Source: Telopea speciosissima (lineage: Eukaryota > Streptophyta > Magnoliopsida > Proteales > Proteaceae). From it: a DNA stretch of 64,000 bases. The position numbers were made by a program, and so were the translations under genes. This document shows positions 39,066 to 51,937 of this stretch, piece by piece (position 1 is the stretch's first letter; each line of letters opens with the position of its first letter). The stretch covers positions 14,032,001 to 14,096,000 of the forward strand of contig NC_057916.1 in NCBI RefSeq assembly GCF_018873765.1, written 5' to 3'. The notes under the pieces are model-generated. The model was not told where the DNA came from and ran no database searches. It saw only the letters and a program-made list of their open reading frames with translations.

Positions 39066-39887
39066 CCTATTATTTATTTCCACTTATGAGTGGCTATCTG
39101 AACAAGCAGGAACAAGTAGATCATTCAGGCACCATGCACATGAGTGATCCAACTATTTCAACAATTTGACAAATATTTGCTTAAATCTCTAGACCAGTGA
39201 CATAAAAATTGTTTTTCTAACTCAATCATACCATCACCCACACCTCACTTTTTTTTTTTTCCTGATGAAACCATACAACCTCACTTTCATACCAAAGAAG
39301 AAATGTGTTATATTACAAAGGCCAAAAAGTATGAGTTGTAGTAATTAGATTTAAGAAAATGTCAAAAAGTTCAAATGACCAAACTTTCTGGTTCCCCTGC
39401 ATTAAGCATGTGCATAGCTTAGCAATATCTATCCAAACTTCTATTTGTTGAAATCCTTGTTCTATGGCATGATACAAACCCTGCATGATGTTTCTGACTT
39501 TTGATGCAAACATGTTCCCTGAAAGACCACAACTCAAGGAAGCAAAGAAAATATTGGAATGGAAGAGTAATACCACAGTCCACTCACAGCATAAAGAAGA
39601 TGAATCAACATATCTGTCACATATAAGGGTACATAGAGCTCTCGATCATGAGAGGGTAGTGCTTGGTACTGTTGTTACAACATCATGGTTCACAAAACCA
39701 AACATGAGATAGAGAGGAGACTAGTCTGGGTATGCTAGCACCCTATGTGTCTATCATCCCATTACTAAACGAGACAGATCCAAAATTATGGATCATTTAA
39801 TAAATGAGACAATTCTAAGATTGACCCTGTTGGGATTGGAACCAGTAATTAAGGAACCATCCCAATTCCCCAGAACCGTCCCATTTG

Positions 39888-40064
39888 GAGTTGGGCTCAC
39901 ATTCACGTACGTGAATGTATGAGAACGGCTCCCAGCTGTTCAGATGGAATCCATTCTGTGGGATCGGAATCCACTCCATGTGGGATCCCACAGAATGGAT
40001 TCCATCTGAATAGCTGGGAGCTGTTCTCGTACTATGCTCACATACGTAAACGTGAGCTGGACTC
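39888..40064. mobile_element. Foldback MITE, family E
   Basis: 177 bp. The left arm contains ACGGCTCCCAGCTGTTCAGA then TGGAATCCATTCTGTGGGAT; the right arm is the complement. The turn lies at CGGAATCCACTCCATG. Exactly flanked by TCCCATTTG at 39879-39887 and 40065-40073, a 9-bp target duplication. A half-copy lies at about 21797-21870. Confidence 0.85.
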
Positions 40065-40073
40065 TCCCATTTG

Positions 40074-42450
40074 ACACCCTCAACCTCAAGAGAGAGGAGG
40101 GAATCGGTCTCGGCCAATATCATGTAATTATAAAAACACTTGTCAATTTTGGATAATTACTCATGCCCCTTATTTAAAAATAATAATAATAATAATAACA
40201 AATGCACCCATACCAACCGTATGAGGTATTGAGTCATTTTATGACCAGTATACCCTTGATAGGGTCCTCTTCAACAATTCTGTAACTCCTCTTCCCTGGA
40301 GAAGCAAGCATCTCCAGACAAAAGACCTACAACTCTTGAATCTGCACACTGGTCAGACCTAAAACCCAGCTTCTTCATTTTATCAAACAGTTGGTAAAGG
40401 GTTGTGGGGTTTTGGTAAATTCAATTCAAAATTCTTTTTTTCTACTAAACAGTAAAAAACTGCACATATATTAAAGTATCTAATACAGGATGGTATACAA
40501 AATTACTTACATCCATCATCCAAAATGTCCACAATTTAATAGTCTCATAAAATTAAAATGTGGGGTTAGTTAACCTTTTTCAACTTAGTTTCTTGAGGAC
40601 TCAAAATATCTTAACTTACATGGTGATAGTCTTCATGTTTTCATTTCCTGCATGTTGTTGGGTGAGCTGAAACACGCGTACATCGTCTTCTTCCAAGTAA
40701 TTATCCCACACAAAATTCCTTCATCCTCCATTCAGTCCATCTCCATCACTATATCTAGCAACCCATAATACTAGAGGAATTTTCTATACACATGAACAGC
40801 AAAAGAAACTATATATGATTAATTATCATGTCAATTTACAATAAAAACTAGAAAAGTGATCTGGGAATCCCAATTCGATGGTTGGTATCAAGAGAAGAGT
40901 GGACTGGATTAGTCAGGTGCCAATTTTCATACTTACATTCAATCAAATACCCTCCCTGTGTATTGGAATGTAAACCACATACTTTTCTTCTCCATTATTT
41001 TAGGCTGAAATTAATATTAATTACAAGTGGAATGGTTTCAAAAAAAAAAAAACAAATGCTTGTTTGAAAACATGAAGAGAAGATGCCAAATGGTTGATAA
41101 ATGATTTTCAACTGCAGATATTCTAATTCTAGATATGGATAAACATAAGATACATTTTCATAGAGACCTTCATCAGTGTGGGTGACAAAAGAAAGCCATC
41201 TATAGATGACGGAAAAAGTTCCCACTGCAATGGTTAGAAATTGGGACACGAGCACGAAGGGAATCGACTATTTGAAGTCAGAACCACCATTACTACTGCA
41301 TAACTTCACATTTTTCAGGGCAAACAACTTTAGCATCACTTGTAAGACAATTGCTGAAGAAAGGGCACATGATAAAGCCAAAAACATGATGATGTGTAGT
41401 TTCACTTTACAATGTCTTAAGGGTTTCCTGAATAGTTGAGTACATGGACTTGTTTTAATAGAGAGATTTTAATACCTGAACACCCTTTGCATCTTTCAAA
41501 GATTGATTTAGAGGAGCCAAGTTTAAAACCAGCACTGGTGAATTGTTTTAGACTTCTAATCCCTATAGCAGATGACCACATGGACAAAAGTGATACTAAG
41601 ATGCAGACCATGATGATGATATGTTCTATTGTGAGACACACATTAACAACCACAGTAATCACAGTAAAAAATTATTCTACCATAACAATAATCTGATGAT
41701 AATCTTTTTTTCAAACTTTTTTATGCTACATAAGATGGTATTATAGAGACAATATCTCTACTTTTTTTCCTTCAAATGTACAGCAATAAATGGATGGAAT
41801 TTTTTTTTGTTTTTCTTTTCAAGTAGAGAATAAAAAAAGTTGCAATTTGCAAAGTTGCCTTGAAAGTATAGGAAGTGACAATTTTGTCCTATCAGATGTC
41901 ATGGTATTAGAACTCATGCCTCATAAGGTCATACTAATAAATTTCCTGATATTTTTATCTTGTTACTTATAATAAGCATAAAAACCAAAGTGGAAAGAAA
42001 ACCTATAATAAGCATATTTCTCTCTCAGTTTAAAACCAAAAGGTAGGTCATGATGCATATCAAACATTACTATGCAATTATAAAATCCTCTGAATTCTGA
42101 AAAGAAAGACAATAGTAACAAACAGGGCAAGGGTTGCCTCCGATGCCCGTGTGCAGTTTCGGGTTTCGGGCATTGTAGGGGGTTAATTACGCAACCCTGC
42201 AAATATGGGGTGTTTTAGGGATTTCAAGAAGGGGTGCTACAGTAAAATGGGTAGAACACTGGCATCATGGGAATCTTTTCTTTTCCCCCTAATATAACAA
42301 AATAATACACGATTTTCCCCTGTTTCCAACTCTACACAAACTCATAATTAAGATCAAACTGTAACAAATTATAAGAAGTAATTTATCCAAGTGATTCTCA
42401 AAATTAATTAGGAATTATGTAATAAGGTGTTTAGGATAGTTACCAAGATT
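40074..42450. other. Long AT-rich spacer
   Basis: No gene supported; frames of up to 86 codons lack domain features and overlap one another on both strands. An imperfect GC-richer foldback is visible at about 42127-42205. Confidence 0.45.
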
Positions 42451-42547
42451 AGGTATTGCCGAAACTGATGACCCTTCTACGAGTATCTGCAGCAGCAGAT
42501 TATGTTTCCATTAAATATTAATAGCTTAAAGGGGTCCAGTAAAAGAA

Positions 42548-43289
42548 TCAAACTTGGATGATTTGATAAAATAGAGTGGTAGATTGATTGAATAATTGTT
42601 GACCTGATCTTGAGATACGATGAGTGAATCGTCGTCGGTGGTACTGTTTCATTGAATCGCTCTCTGCAGCCTTTCCACCAAGCTTCTTCTTCCTGCTCTC
42701 TCTTTCAAAAATCTCAGTTTCCCTTCTTGTTTGCAAGTTTGTTGGGAGGCCTACTACCTTCTCATACCCACTCTCACCATCAAAATTAGAAACCATGAAA
42801 GTGGAATCCCCTCCATACTGAAAAATAAGAATGTCCCCTGTCTTCAGAGAGTGAAAACCAACAAAATCTCTCCAACCCTTTTGAAAAACCAAGTCTTCAC
42901 CTCTTTCTTCTACTCCAATGCTCCATGATTTACCACTCATACTGTTCTTAAGAGTTACAGTTTTTTTTACTAGTTGTTCTCTGAACTTGGAGACAATATT
43001 TCTTGGAATAACCTAATAAAAGTAATGATATATAAGAAATTAATTAACCCATTTCAATTTCAGGTAGAAGAATAAAATGGAAGAATCACATTGGATCTTG
43101 TGGAAGAAAAGAAAGGGAAAAAAAATAATAATGAAGATCAAACAAGAAACTAATAAAATTGAAGATTAGAAAATGTACCAATCCAAGATCAGGTGTGAGA
43201 ATCCTGCAGAAACGGATTTGAGTGGCTTCAAGATCGTTCCAATACCAATATTCTTGCCAATGCTTGCATTCCATGCATTTGTGTTCCAT
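42548..43289 (-). CDS. B3-domain DNA-binding protein
   Basis: Plant-specific nuclear transcription-factor type, REM-like. Exon 1 43179-43289 and exon 2 42548-43012 give 191 residues; the junction is phase 0. Residues 1-26 hold two CxxC-like spacings (HKCMECKHW). The B3 fold runs from about residue 27 (FCRILTPDLGLVIPRNIV) through WSIGVEERGEDLVFQKGW and FVGFHSLKTGDILIFQYGG to FMVSNFDGE near residue 105. A basic tail follows. The length is short for a REM protein, and only one B3 domain is present. A donor-like G then GTCAAC near 42600 and an acceptor before 42470 would give a different C-terminus (TRRRVISFGNT), so the last 20 residues are uncertain. Target DNA and role cannot be read from sequence. 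Confidence 0.8.
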
Positions 43290-43477
43290 TTTTTGCAGCC
43301 AAGAAACGAAAACCAGTAAGTAATAAGAAACTCACAATCAGCAGGAGAATGCTCTTCGTTTCGTTTTCTTTCTGTTGTGTGTGACCTAGATTGTACAGTG
43401 AGAGAGAAATAGAGGAGAAAAGTAAAGTAAATCGATCTATCAGGAAGACAACTCACTCTGAAAGACAGACAGAAATG

Positions 43478-43490
43478 TCAGATGGAGTGA
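43478..43490 (-). promoter_or_regulatory. TATA-like box of the B3 gene
   Basis: On the minus strand the sequence reads ACTATATCACTCC about 190 bp before the B3 start codon, followed by GA-rich leader text. Weak evidence. Confidence 0.3.
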
Positions 43491-44030
43491 TATAGTTTCC
43501 TTTTTAGGTCAAGGGGAAAAGAAAATAGAGTCCGATTTCCCCTGTAATCTTATTCGATCTCGAGCTCCTCGGCTCCCTTCACGTTTCGACCTAACTGCTC
43601 TATTGATGTAAGTCTGCCTCTCCTGATTTCTTTCTCTGGTTTCCTCGATCTTAGTTCTCTTTCTGAGGTTCCAAATACGAACTATTCAATATGAATTTTT
43701 AATTAATCTTGATAAATCGATCATTTATTACCTTAAGTAAGATGCCCGCCCCGTCCTAGCCCAACTTGAATATTACACAGGGTGCTTGTTATTCACTAGC
43801 TGCAGATATTGAACAGACAGCGTTTTTAGGAGAACCCCATTAGAATAACTTCTCCATTTTAATTTTATGGTCTTTTTTTGTTTTAGATTCTTCTTTTTCT
43901 CCCCTATGCAAAGAGGCAAATAACAAATTGATCCTTCCCCAGCATAAAATGAGATTAGAAAACACACTTAATTAAATCACATTTAATAACCTCCAAATAT
44001 TGATGATAAAAACATAACTGAAAACCATCA
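43491..44030. other. Spacer upstream of the B3 gene
   Basis: No gene or clear repeat was recognised in this AT-rich stretch. Confidence 0.45.
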
Positions 44031-44193
44031 AATCTAGGAGCTTTAAGACCCTGCTGTCGAGACACAATGAGGCGGTGAATGACTGCTTTACCTCTGCGGC
44101 CTTGCTCGAGCAGGGGTAAGGCGATCATTCAATGCCTCGCTGTGTCTCGGCAATACCGTCTTACTGGGCAGCTCCGCAATAGAGGATCTAAAT
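44031..44193. mobile_element. Foldback MITE, family A, copy 5, one arm shortened
   Basis: Inner arms GTCGAGACACAATGAGGCGG and complement with a GGTAAGGCGATCATT core. The right outer arm (GGGCAGCTCCGCAATAGAGG) is present, but most of the matching left outer arm is missing. Confidence 0.7.
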
Positions 44194-44366
44194 CAGTTCA
44201 TTCATAGATTAAGAAACAATGGGGGGAAAATGACTATCTACAAAGGTGGGGGGTCTAAAGGATTTGATGTAGTATAAATCCCTTTAAGATAGTGTTGTAG
44301 TGAGGCTGGTGTTAAATAATTTGTCTGCTTACTTTTTTGCCCATCTAGTATAACACATTTTGTTTA

Positions 44367-44504
44367 GGGAGAATGTTCTCTGTGCCGGGGCACAAATTGC
44401 GCCCAGAAACATGGAGGTGGGCGCAATGACCACCCTGCCCTTCTGAGTGGCAGGTCCATGTGTCTGGGCACAGTCTACACTGCGGCACAGAGAACATGAG
44501 CCTA
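44367..44504. mobile_element. Foldback MITE, family C, copy 2
   Basis: Arms GAATGTTCTCTGTGCCGGGG and CTGCGGCACAGAGAACATGA are complementary; the core has GGTGGGCGCAATGACCACCC. Lies just outside the 3' end of the first MES17 gene. Confidence 0.75.
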
Positions 44505-44844
44505 CGTTGCGGCCATGAGTGAAGGTAAATCTTGTCATTTTACATATGTACTAAAAAAATGTGCAAATGTAATTTGATCTTGATAATGAAATAAGAATGA
44601 CAAATCACTTTCAAATTATTTTAGAATCCCTTTTTTTATCTTAATTTAAAGAACTGTGAATAAAACAAAGGGTAATCAAAAGAAGATTACAAGTGCGATA
44701 CACACCAATACTGGTGTTCGTCATTTAGACAGTCTCTTTTAATTATTTACTGGAAAAAAAAATGCATAAACATGGAATTCATTAATTAAAACCCAAAATT
44801 AAATTATGAAAATTAATTGTTGGGAGGCACTGCGCACAAGCTTC

Positions 44845-47805
44845 CTAATTGCCAAGGGTAGACCTAGAGGAGGCTTTGAGCAGAATGCTAAAGAGTTCAA
44901 GGGGAGTGGAAAAGTTGGGACTATGGTCAGTCTCCAGTTCAAACACCTGAGAAGGTGGCCACATTTTAACCATCTCATCCTGCTGCTTGGGCGTAAGAAC
45001 TCGGTCATGCACTGTCTTGATGTATACCCGTTTCACTTGGTCCGCTTCCGGTCCTTCGCTGAACCTTGCCGTCTGTAGGGCTATGACCGGCGCTGGACGC
45101 ATTAGCATTGACGCTAGGATTGAGTCCTGAACCCAAAATGCAAACCAGGAATATTTCTTTAATCACTCTGAAATTCTGTGAATCATTGGTGTAGAAACTC
45201 CATCAATTAATTCTAGCACCATAGTTTTAGAAACTGGGCCAGGCTGCGAAGTGAAAATGTGTCACACTCCGGTTTAAGTGTTTAACCCAAAAAAAGGGTT
45301 GGTTCGACAACAGGTTTGGTTCAGTTTTAGAAACCATGTCTTGATTGACACTTAAAAAGAAAATTTTTCCTTTAAAAATTGTAAAAGTACTTTCACTTCA
45401 CAGGAAAAAAATAAGTTTTGAAGTATACCTCTAGAGGGCTCAAGTGGTAAAAGATTTTGCGCTGAAATTCTTTCTTAACAATGGCGCTGGTGGGTGGATG
45501 ATCCAGTCCCAATCCGAACCCTATTTCATATGCGTCCCCAAACTCAGATAAATCTGGTTGACCCTGTTTCATCGTAAAATAAATCATTAAAAAACATGGA
45601 AGATGAGAGTTGAATATAACGGAGAAAATTAACACACTTGCTATACATGTATTACATTTAAGGGAGAATGTTCTCTGTGCCGTAGTGCAGGCTGTACCCA
45701 GGCACATGGGCCTGTCACTCAGGGGGCAGGATGATCATTACATCTACCTTCATGTGCGCAACAAATATGGACATCACAGAAACCACGAAGGTGCAGCTTT
45801 GATGTAATCTATCTGTTTTCTCTATAGAATTAAATTAGAGGCGAGGCATTGTGCTTATAATTATATTGTTTTCTTTCAAAGAAATTTCCAGAGTTCACTT
45901 TCTAATCCATACCTTTTTGTAGAATACCTGATAGACTCAAATTATAAAACTTTTGATAGTAGAATATAGAAGAAGAAAAACTGGAATTTCAGAAACCCTT
46001 TGATTATTAGAGGGGCGTGGGGGAGGTATTTTTGACCCTATACAATTGGTGGCCTGAGTTATTAATAAAGAAAAAAGATAACAGTTTGATCGTGTGGACC
46101 CTTTGCCCAGACACAGGAGCATGCAAAATTATTGTCCCACCCCCAATAAGTAATAAATCCCCATTTATGTTGATGTCCACTCTCATTGACCCCGCACTGT
46201 TGCAAGGGCTATGCGACCAGCAACGATCTGTTGTCTTAATAATAATATGGAAGTTCAATCACTGGGTGACCTCACCAGTAAAGAGAAGATTCTATCTTCT
46301 CCAGAGGTGAATTAATTCTATATTTAATACTCAGTACCTAACATCCTAGTAACTATTATATCATCTATATGACATCACATAAACCATAGATATATTATTT
46401 TTCTTCTTTTTTTTCTATGGGTACTAAAACAAAGCGAGATAATCAAATGTGGGCAAGAGATCTCTATTTGGTCGTATGATCTCTACACAAGTGTCTGGGC
46501 CAATGGGTGAGAATGCCTGAGTATCTACTCAGGAAACAGAAGTGTCATCTTACGATGCCCTATGAGAAGGCATAGAAAAAAACACCAAGCTGAGATCCTT
46601 TTCCCATCAAATTTATATATAGAGCATAGAAGTAATGTAATTGTGGTTACTGGTTAGTAAATTATGAATTTATGTACCCAATGGGCCTATAGGGCCACAC
46701 AGCTCATAAAGCCCATAATGAGGGAAATACAATCAGATCTGACGACTATTCTCCTCCCCGCCCCCCACCACCACCACCACCACCACCACCACCACCCAAC
46801 CACCTTTGCTTCATCTGTGGCTTTTGGCTAAAAAATTCTGTAAGGGTATAAGGGTTTTCAAAAATAATTCTTTAAGCATTGATTCATATTTTGGGGGTCA
46901 AAGATTGAGCCCCAATACAGATTCCAATCTAACCCCGGTTTTAGGTATCGGTATCGGTATCAAATCGTCAGATACAATAAATCGATATTGTATTACTGCA
47001 AGATTTTGAAGGTGACCAATATCGATACCTGACCCATTATATCGGTGAAATGTATGAACAAGGGGTAAAATAGTAAAAAAATAATTTTGAAGGAAAACAT
47101 GAGAAAGAGAGAGGTTCATACATGGAGGACATCAAGTGGAGTGGAGAAGCCAGAACGCAACATGGTGGCAGCGACGTAGATGGCGACATGGATCTTCTTT
47201 CCAACTTTATGAATTGCATCAGTCACGCTTAACCCTCCGGCGCTGTGCCCCACCAGTATCACCTGATCATCATCATCGATCCAGTGACCCAAAATTTCAA
47301 AAAAAAAGAAAAAAAAAACATTTCTTTTGGTGTAGAAATTTGTATTAATTCACTGAGTTACACAATTAATCCAATTAGAAACTAGCTAATTAATTCAAGT
47401 CATCAGATCGATTGAAGGGGAAAAAAAAAAAAAAATGAAAATTAAAGAACTGATTTGGGAAATTTTTGAAGTAGTGGTAGTACATACTTGATCATGTGGA
47501 GGCAAGGCGGAGAGGAAGTCGATGAGAGGTTGGTTGTAGTCATCGAAGGTGAGAACGGAGGAAGCATTGGAAGGGTCGATTCCGGCGGACTTGAGGTCTA
47601 GACAGGAGACTTTGTGGCCGGAGCTCTCGAGAAGGGACCTGATCTTGTACCAGCACCATGCCCCGTGCCCTAATCCATGCACCAACACGAAGTGCAACGA
47701 CGCCGACGACGACTGCGACTCACACTCTCCTTCTACACCATCAGCTAGTGCTGCTGCTGCTGCTGCTCCTCCGTTACTCTCGTTGTTGCACGTCGTCTCC
47801 TCCAT
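44845..47805 (-). CDS. MES17: MES17-like methylesterase, copy A
   Basis: Alpha/beta hydrolase of the plant MES family. Arabidopsis MES17 hydrolyses methyl-IAA to auxin, so that activity is likely here. Exons 47488-47805, 47122-47262, 45429-45563 and 44845-45126 give 291 residues, slightly longer than the family because of an Ala-rich N-terminus. Catalytic triad: Ser 113 in VGHSAGG, Asp 239 in YIKTVHDRVL and His 266 in ETDHSP. Diagnostic stretches: LVHGLGHGAWCWYKIRSLLE, DYNQPLIDFLSALPP and MRPAPVIAL. The start ATG is in good context (CCATGGAG). Intron 2 is 1.56 kb and contains transposon pieces, including a family C arm. No transit peptide is obvious; cytosolic location is expected. Copy B, sharing exon structure, lies 4.6 kb upstream. 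Confidence 0.95.
45659..45757. mobile_element. Foldback MITE, family C, partial copy 3
   Basis: Inside intron 2 of MES17 copy A. Only the left arm (GGGAGAATGTTCTCTGTGCC) and part of the core (GGGCAGGATGATCATTACAT) remain. Confidence 0.6.
46768..46797. repeat. (CCA)n microsatellite
   Basis: About nine CCA units in intron 2 of MES17 copy A. Confidence 0.85.
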
Positions 47806-48640
47806 GGAATCTCTCCCTCTTTCAACTCTCAATTTCTGTTCTTGAATCTGGAGCCCAATTCAGAGTTTCAGACACCAATTACAGTTATATAATTAACGTC
47901 TTCTGCTCTCTCTCCTTCTCTTGTTCTTCTTGTAACCTCGGATCCAGCTGGCTTTATTTACTCCTCCTTCCAAGTGTAAGCTGAAATTTCATATTCATTA
48001 TCTTTCCACTTCAATTAAGAAACTCATTTATAGTTGCAAGACACATTTTAGGACTTGAAGAGAGAGAGAGAGAGAGAGAGAGAGATATGTGTTTGGAGGT
48101 TTTTTAAGGGAGAAACAAAGCTACCTGGTCGAGTGCCGTGCGTGCCCTTGTGGCCACGTCAAATGATTATCGTGTCTTTAGAAATTTCTAATTTTCATGG
48201 GGTCATGACAGTCATTTTATGCGGGCCTACGTTTGGGTGTAGAGACCATGTGCTGCGAGTCTATGACCACGTAGTATTTTTTTTCCTTTTTTTTACTATA
48301 TATAGTATTACGAGAGAGTTCTCTGCCTGGCAGCATGGCCTACAATGGTGCAAGGGCCAATCATAGTTCGTCCAAGAGCATCAACAAGAACAGATCTTTT
48401 ACATCCACTGGGTAGGGCTGTCATTGCACCTCCTTTTGTACGTAGACACCAGGATGTCATGTAGGGTTCTTTTCCCTACATGAATGGGATTTTTTTATTT
48501 CACAAGGGATTGGATGGTAATATTTCACGCTCATTTGTCTAGGGTGCAGGGGTTATCTGACCGGGGCAGCATTTTTTTTTTTCCGAATAATTATTGGAAT
48601 GGGATTGAATTGAAAGGAATTGAATTAAATAGAATAGAAT
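47806..48640. other. MES17-A upstream region
   Basis: Leader and promoter of copy A. Includes a (GA)n tract at about 48058-48085. The first part matches the leader of copy B (55980-56230), with CTTCTGCTCTCTCTCC and CTCCTCCTTCCAAGTGTA in both. Confidence 0.5.
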
Positions 48641-49769
48641 GATACAATAATTAAGATATATGTGTAGGCCGCACAAGAGGATATCCTTGGAAATTGGTGT
48701 TTTGTCATCAATTACATTACATCTGCTATACAACTCGAAATAATTGTCCCCACGATATATGGTTGCAATTTGTTGCAAATAAAATGATTAACTTTTTTTT
48801 GATAAACAATAAAAAAAAAAATTTGATAGTGATTCACTACGTACTATATATATTATGTGAGAATGTTAATGATACAATAATTAAGATATATGTGTAAGCC
48901 GGACAAGAGGATATCCTTGGAAATTGGTGTTTTGTCATCGATTACATTACTTCTACCATATAACTCAAAATAATTGTCCCCACGATATATGGTTGCATTT
49001 TGTTGCAAATAAAATGATTAACTTTTTTTTGATAAACAATAAAAAAAAATCGAAAGTGATTCACTACGTACTATATTATGAGAGAATGTTAATGATACAA
49101 TAATTAAGATATATGTGTAGGCCGGACAAGAGGATATCCTTGGAAATTGGTGTTTTGTCATCGATTACATTACATCTGCTATACAACTCGAAATAATTGT
49201 CCCCACGATATATGGTTGCAATTTGTTGCAAATAAAATGATTAACTTTTTTTTGATAAACAATAAAAAAAAAAATTTGAAAGTGATTCACTACGTACTAT
49301 ATTATGTGAGAATGTTAATGATACAATAATTAGGATATATGTGTAGGCCGGACAAGAGGATATCCTTGGAAATTGGTGTTTTGTCATCGATTACATTACA
49401 TCTGCTATACAACTCGAAATAATTGTCCCCACGATATATGGTTGTATTTTGTTGCAAATAAAATGATTAACTTTTTTTTGATAAACAATAAAAAAAAAAT
49501 TTGAAAGTGATTCACTACGTACTATATTATGTGAGAATGTTAATGATACAATAATTAGGATATATGTGTAGGCCGGACAAGAGGATATCCTTAGAAATTG
49601 GTGTTTGTCATCGATTACATTACATCTGCTATACAACTCGAAATAATTGTCCCCACGATATATGGTTGTATTTTGTTACAAATAAAATGATTAACTTTTT
49701 TTTGATAAACAATAAAAAAAAAAAAAATTTGAAAGTGATTCACTACGTACTATATTATGTGAGAATGTT
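48641..49769. repeat. Five-unit tandem satellite, about 226 bp per unit
   Basis: Units begin GATACAATAATTAAGATATA at 48641, 48871, 49094, 49320 and 49545 (periods 230, 223, 226, 225) and end GAGAATGTT. Each has the same internal landmarks (GGACAAGAGGATATCCTTGG, CCCCACGATATATGGTTG, CTTTTTTTTGATAAACAATA). Units differ mainly in the length of A and T runs. Unit B of the duplication retains only a short remnant near 56895-56930. Confidence 0.92.
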
Positions 49770-49915
49770 CTTGACGGCTGGAGGAGGGTATGTCCACGCC
49801 TTTCTCTTTTCTTTATATGAATTGACCTCTATGTCTTCTTCTTATGTACGAAACCGTTCCACCACACTTCATTGGTGAACTCCTCTATGCCACTGGCATA
49901 AAGAACCTTCCCTTA
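49770..49915. repeat. Dispersed short repeat S, copy 3
   Basis: GAATTGACCTCTATGTCTTC, CACACTTCATTGGTGAACTC and CTCTATGCCACTGGCATAAA. The orthologous copy in duplication unit B is at 56935-57065, so this insertion predates the duplication. Confidence 0.6.
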
Positions 49916-50159
49916 TATCATTCACAAGACTTTATTGTTTTGGATGTTTTTTTATCTTCACTGGAAAAAAAAAGAAATATGTATACTAAAAGGAGGGGGG
50001 GGGGGGGGGGAGAGTAAGATTTACAATTTGAAAAAAAAAATGCTGCTTGATCCTGGAATCTTGTGCCCAGACACAACAGTGCATGAAATTACCATCCCAC
50101 CTTCTACGTGCGCCATGCGCGCTGGTGCAAGGGCCACGTGATCAGGCAATGATCTCTTG

Positions 50160-51420
50160 ACCCTTACAAATTTTTTTTCCACCTATTTTGATTACAAATT
50201 TACAATAAGATTTTTCCAATAAAAATTCTCCATTTCTAAGTATTCTTGTTCGAGTTAATTAATTTATTTGAAAAGAAATATTTGGGCGAATAAACTTAGA
50301 CTTCAATAATATTTTTTAAATAATTGTTATAAAAAAATGTTTTGGTACTTTAATATGATTATTGTTAAATAATAAGTAAAAATACTAGTATATATTCAAT
50401 ATGCATCAAACATGTACATCATTCAGCAAACATAATGAGAGCATGTAAAATATTAATTTATTGAAAAGAATCATATTTATTACCCAAAGAAATCATATCA
50501 ATTAAAATAAACATAATATAGTAAATATCTATCTTAATAAATATATAAAAACATAGTCAACCATTTGATAAAATATTTTAAAACTATCAATTCATAGTTG
50601 TCATACAACTCATTAAACTCTCAACATACAAATCATATATATATATGATTTGTCACCAGTGCAGGGGCCAATGAGGAGTTCATAGATGTGTGGTGATCAG
50701 TTGTCCCCTTGTGTGTGGCCACAGGGAAAGCGATCAATAGTAGGAGCTTGTTGGTTGCAGGCTTGTAGTGGCAAGTGGGGAGAGAGAAAAAGGTTTAGTT
50801 TTTTTTTTTTTTTTGGGTTAAAAGAGAAAAGGTTTAATGATAATAGAGAACATGACATTGAATAGTGGAGATGTAGAGAGGAAGATGTAATGATCAATAA
50901 GATGTTAGTCTACAAGCAGAGTTTAATAAGTCAAAATCAATCAAGATCAATGGAAAATCAACCAAAACATGTCCTAACCATAGTTTTCATACAAGAATCA
51001 GACGAGCCAGATTGATCAAAATCAAGATTACTCTCGATCGATCCAATCTTTATTTTTGACATGTTTGCAAGATTCTATTACACACCGTTAGTATATAGAT
51101 TCCTCTTCCTTTGTTGCTTTATATCAAAGGTCCAAATGATTTTAAATTTTAATAATATAAACAAAAAATAATATTTTTCTTTATTTTATTTTCCACTATT
51201 TTACCCATTGAAGCAAATGAGGCCATAACTGACATACAAACAAATGATGTTACTATTGTATGTATAATTGCAAACCAACACATTAAACTATAAACCCCTC
51301 TCAAGAAAGCTTGAATTTTATCTCTTTGTCTCTGGATCCCTTGGTTTAGACCATTAAATAGTGAGTGATTGCTCATATGGCTTGCTTGGGCACCTTATTC
51401 TTCTATATTATTATGTTTTG
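50160..51420. other. AT-rich spacer inside unit A
   Basis: No gene recognised. The part near 50300-50620 is very AT-rich with many ATAAATATA-type words. Confidence 0.45.
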
Positions 51421-51937
51421 AGTTAACCTAAAGAAATTCAAGATGGTCTAGTATACCCTATAAAGAATAAGAAGGATTGTAGGTGGTCCCTGCAAGCTAG
51501 ATTTTGTTTTGAGGAGCCCAACCCACTTTGTGGACCCCTATATATATATATATATATTTGGAGGGAATAAGGGTAGGATGGGCCCACCAAAAAGAGGGCC
51601 CATCAGTTGTTGACCTTTACTATATACCCCAAATGGGTGTGGCCATGAGTAATTTATGATTCTTCTTCACAGGGACTCCTAAATCCTAGGATTGTTTTGG
51701 CTCCTTCTGTCTTTTGCTCTTGGATTTGTTTGAATAAAATGTACAGAGGTCTGCCTAATGGCTGTAACTTTGGACTTTGATGTTTGTCTAAGGAAGTAGT
51801 TAATGAATGATATTTAATCATTCTCACAATAATAATAATCTAGTAGATAAACCACAGATTAAAGATTTAGATATCTTCTTGTAGAATTTGAATTTACAAA
51901 TATGCATGAACAAAAGAGTTCTGGAAAATATTTGAAT

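Larger units (their letters stand above)
37840..39878. other. TE-rich spacer
   Basis: No gene recognised. It contains the retroposon motifs at 38632-38667 and 38810-38866, a repeat S copy at 38945-39065, and AT-rich text with T runs near 39250. Confidence 0.45.

Noticed and set aside
47549-47984. Two overlapping plus-strand frames of about 100 codons
   Set aside because: They are antisense to MES17-A exon 1 and its leader; their composition follows from the coding sequence on the other strand.
48641-49769. CRISPR-like repeat array
   Set aside because: Units are about 226 bp and contiguous without unique spacers, and the genome is a plant; this is a satellite.
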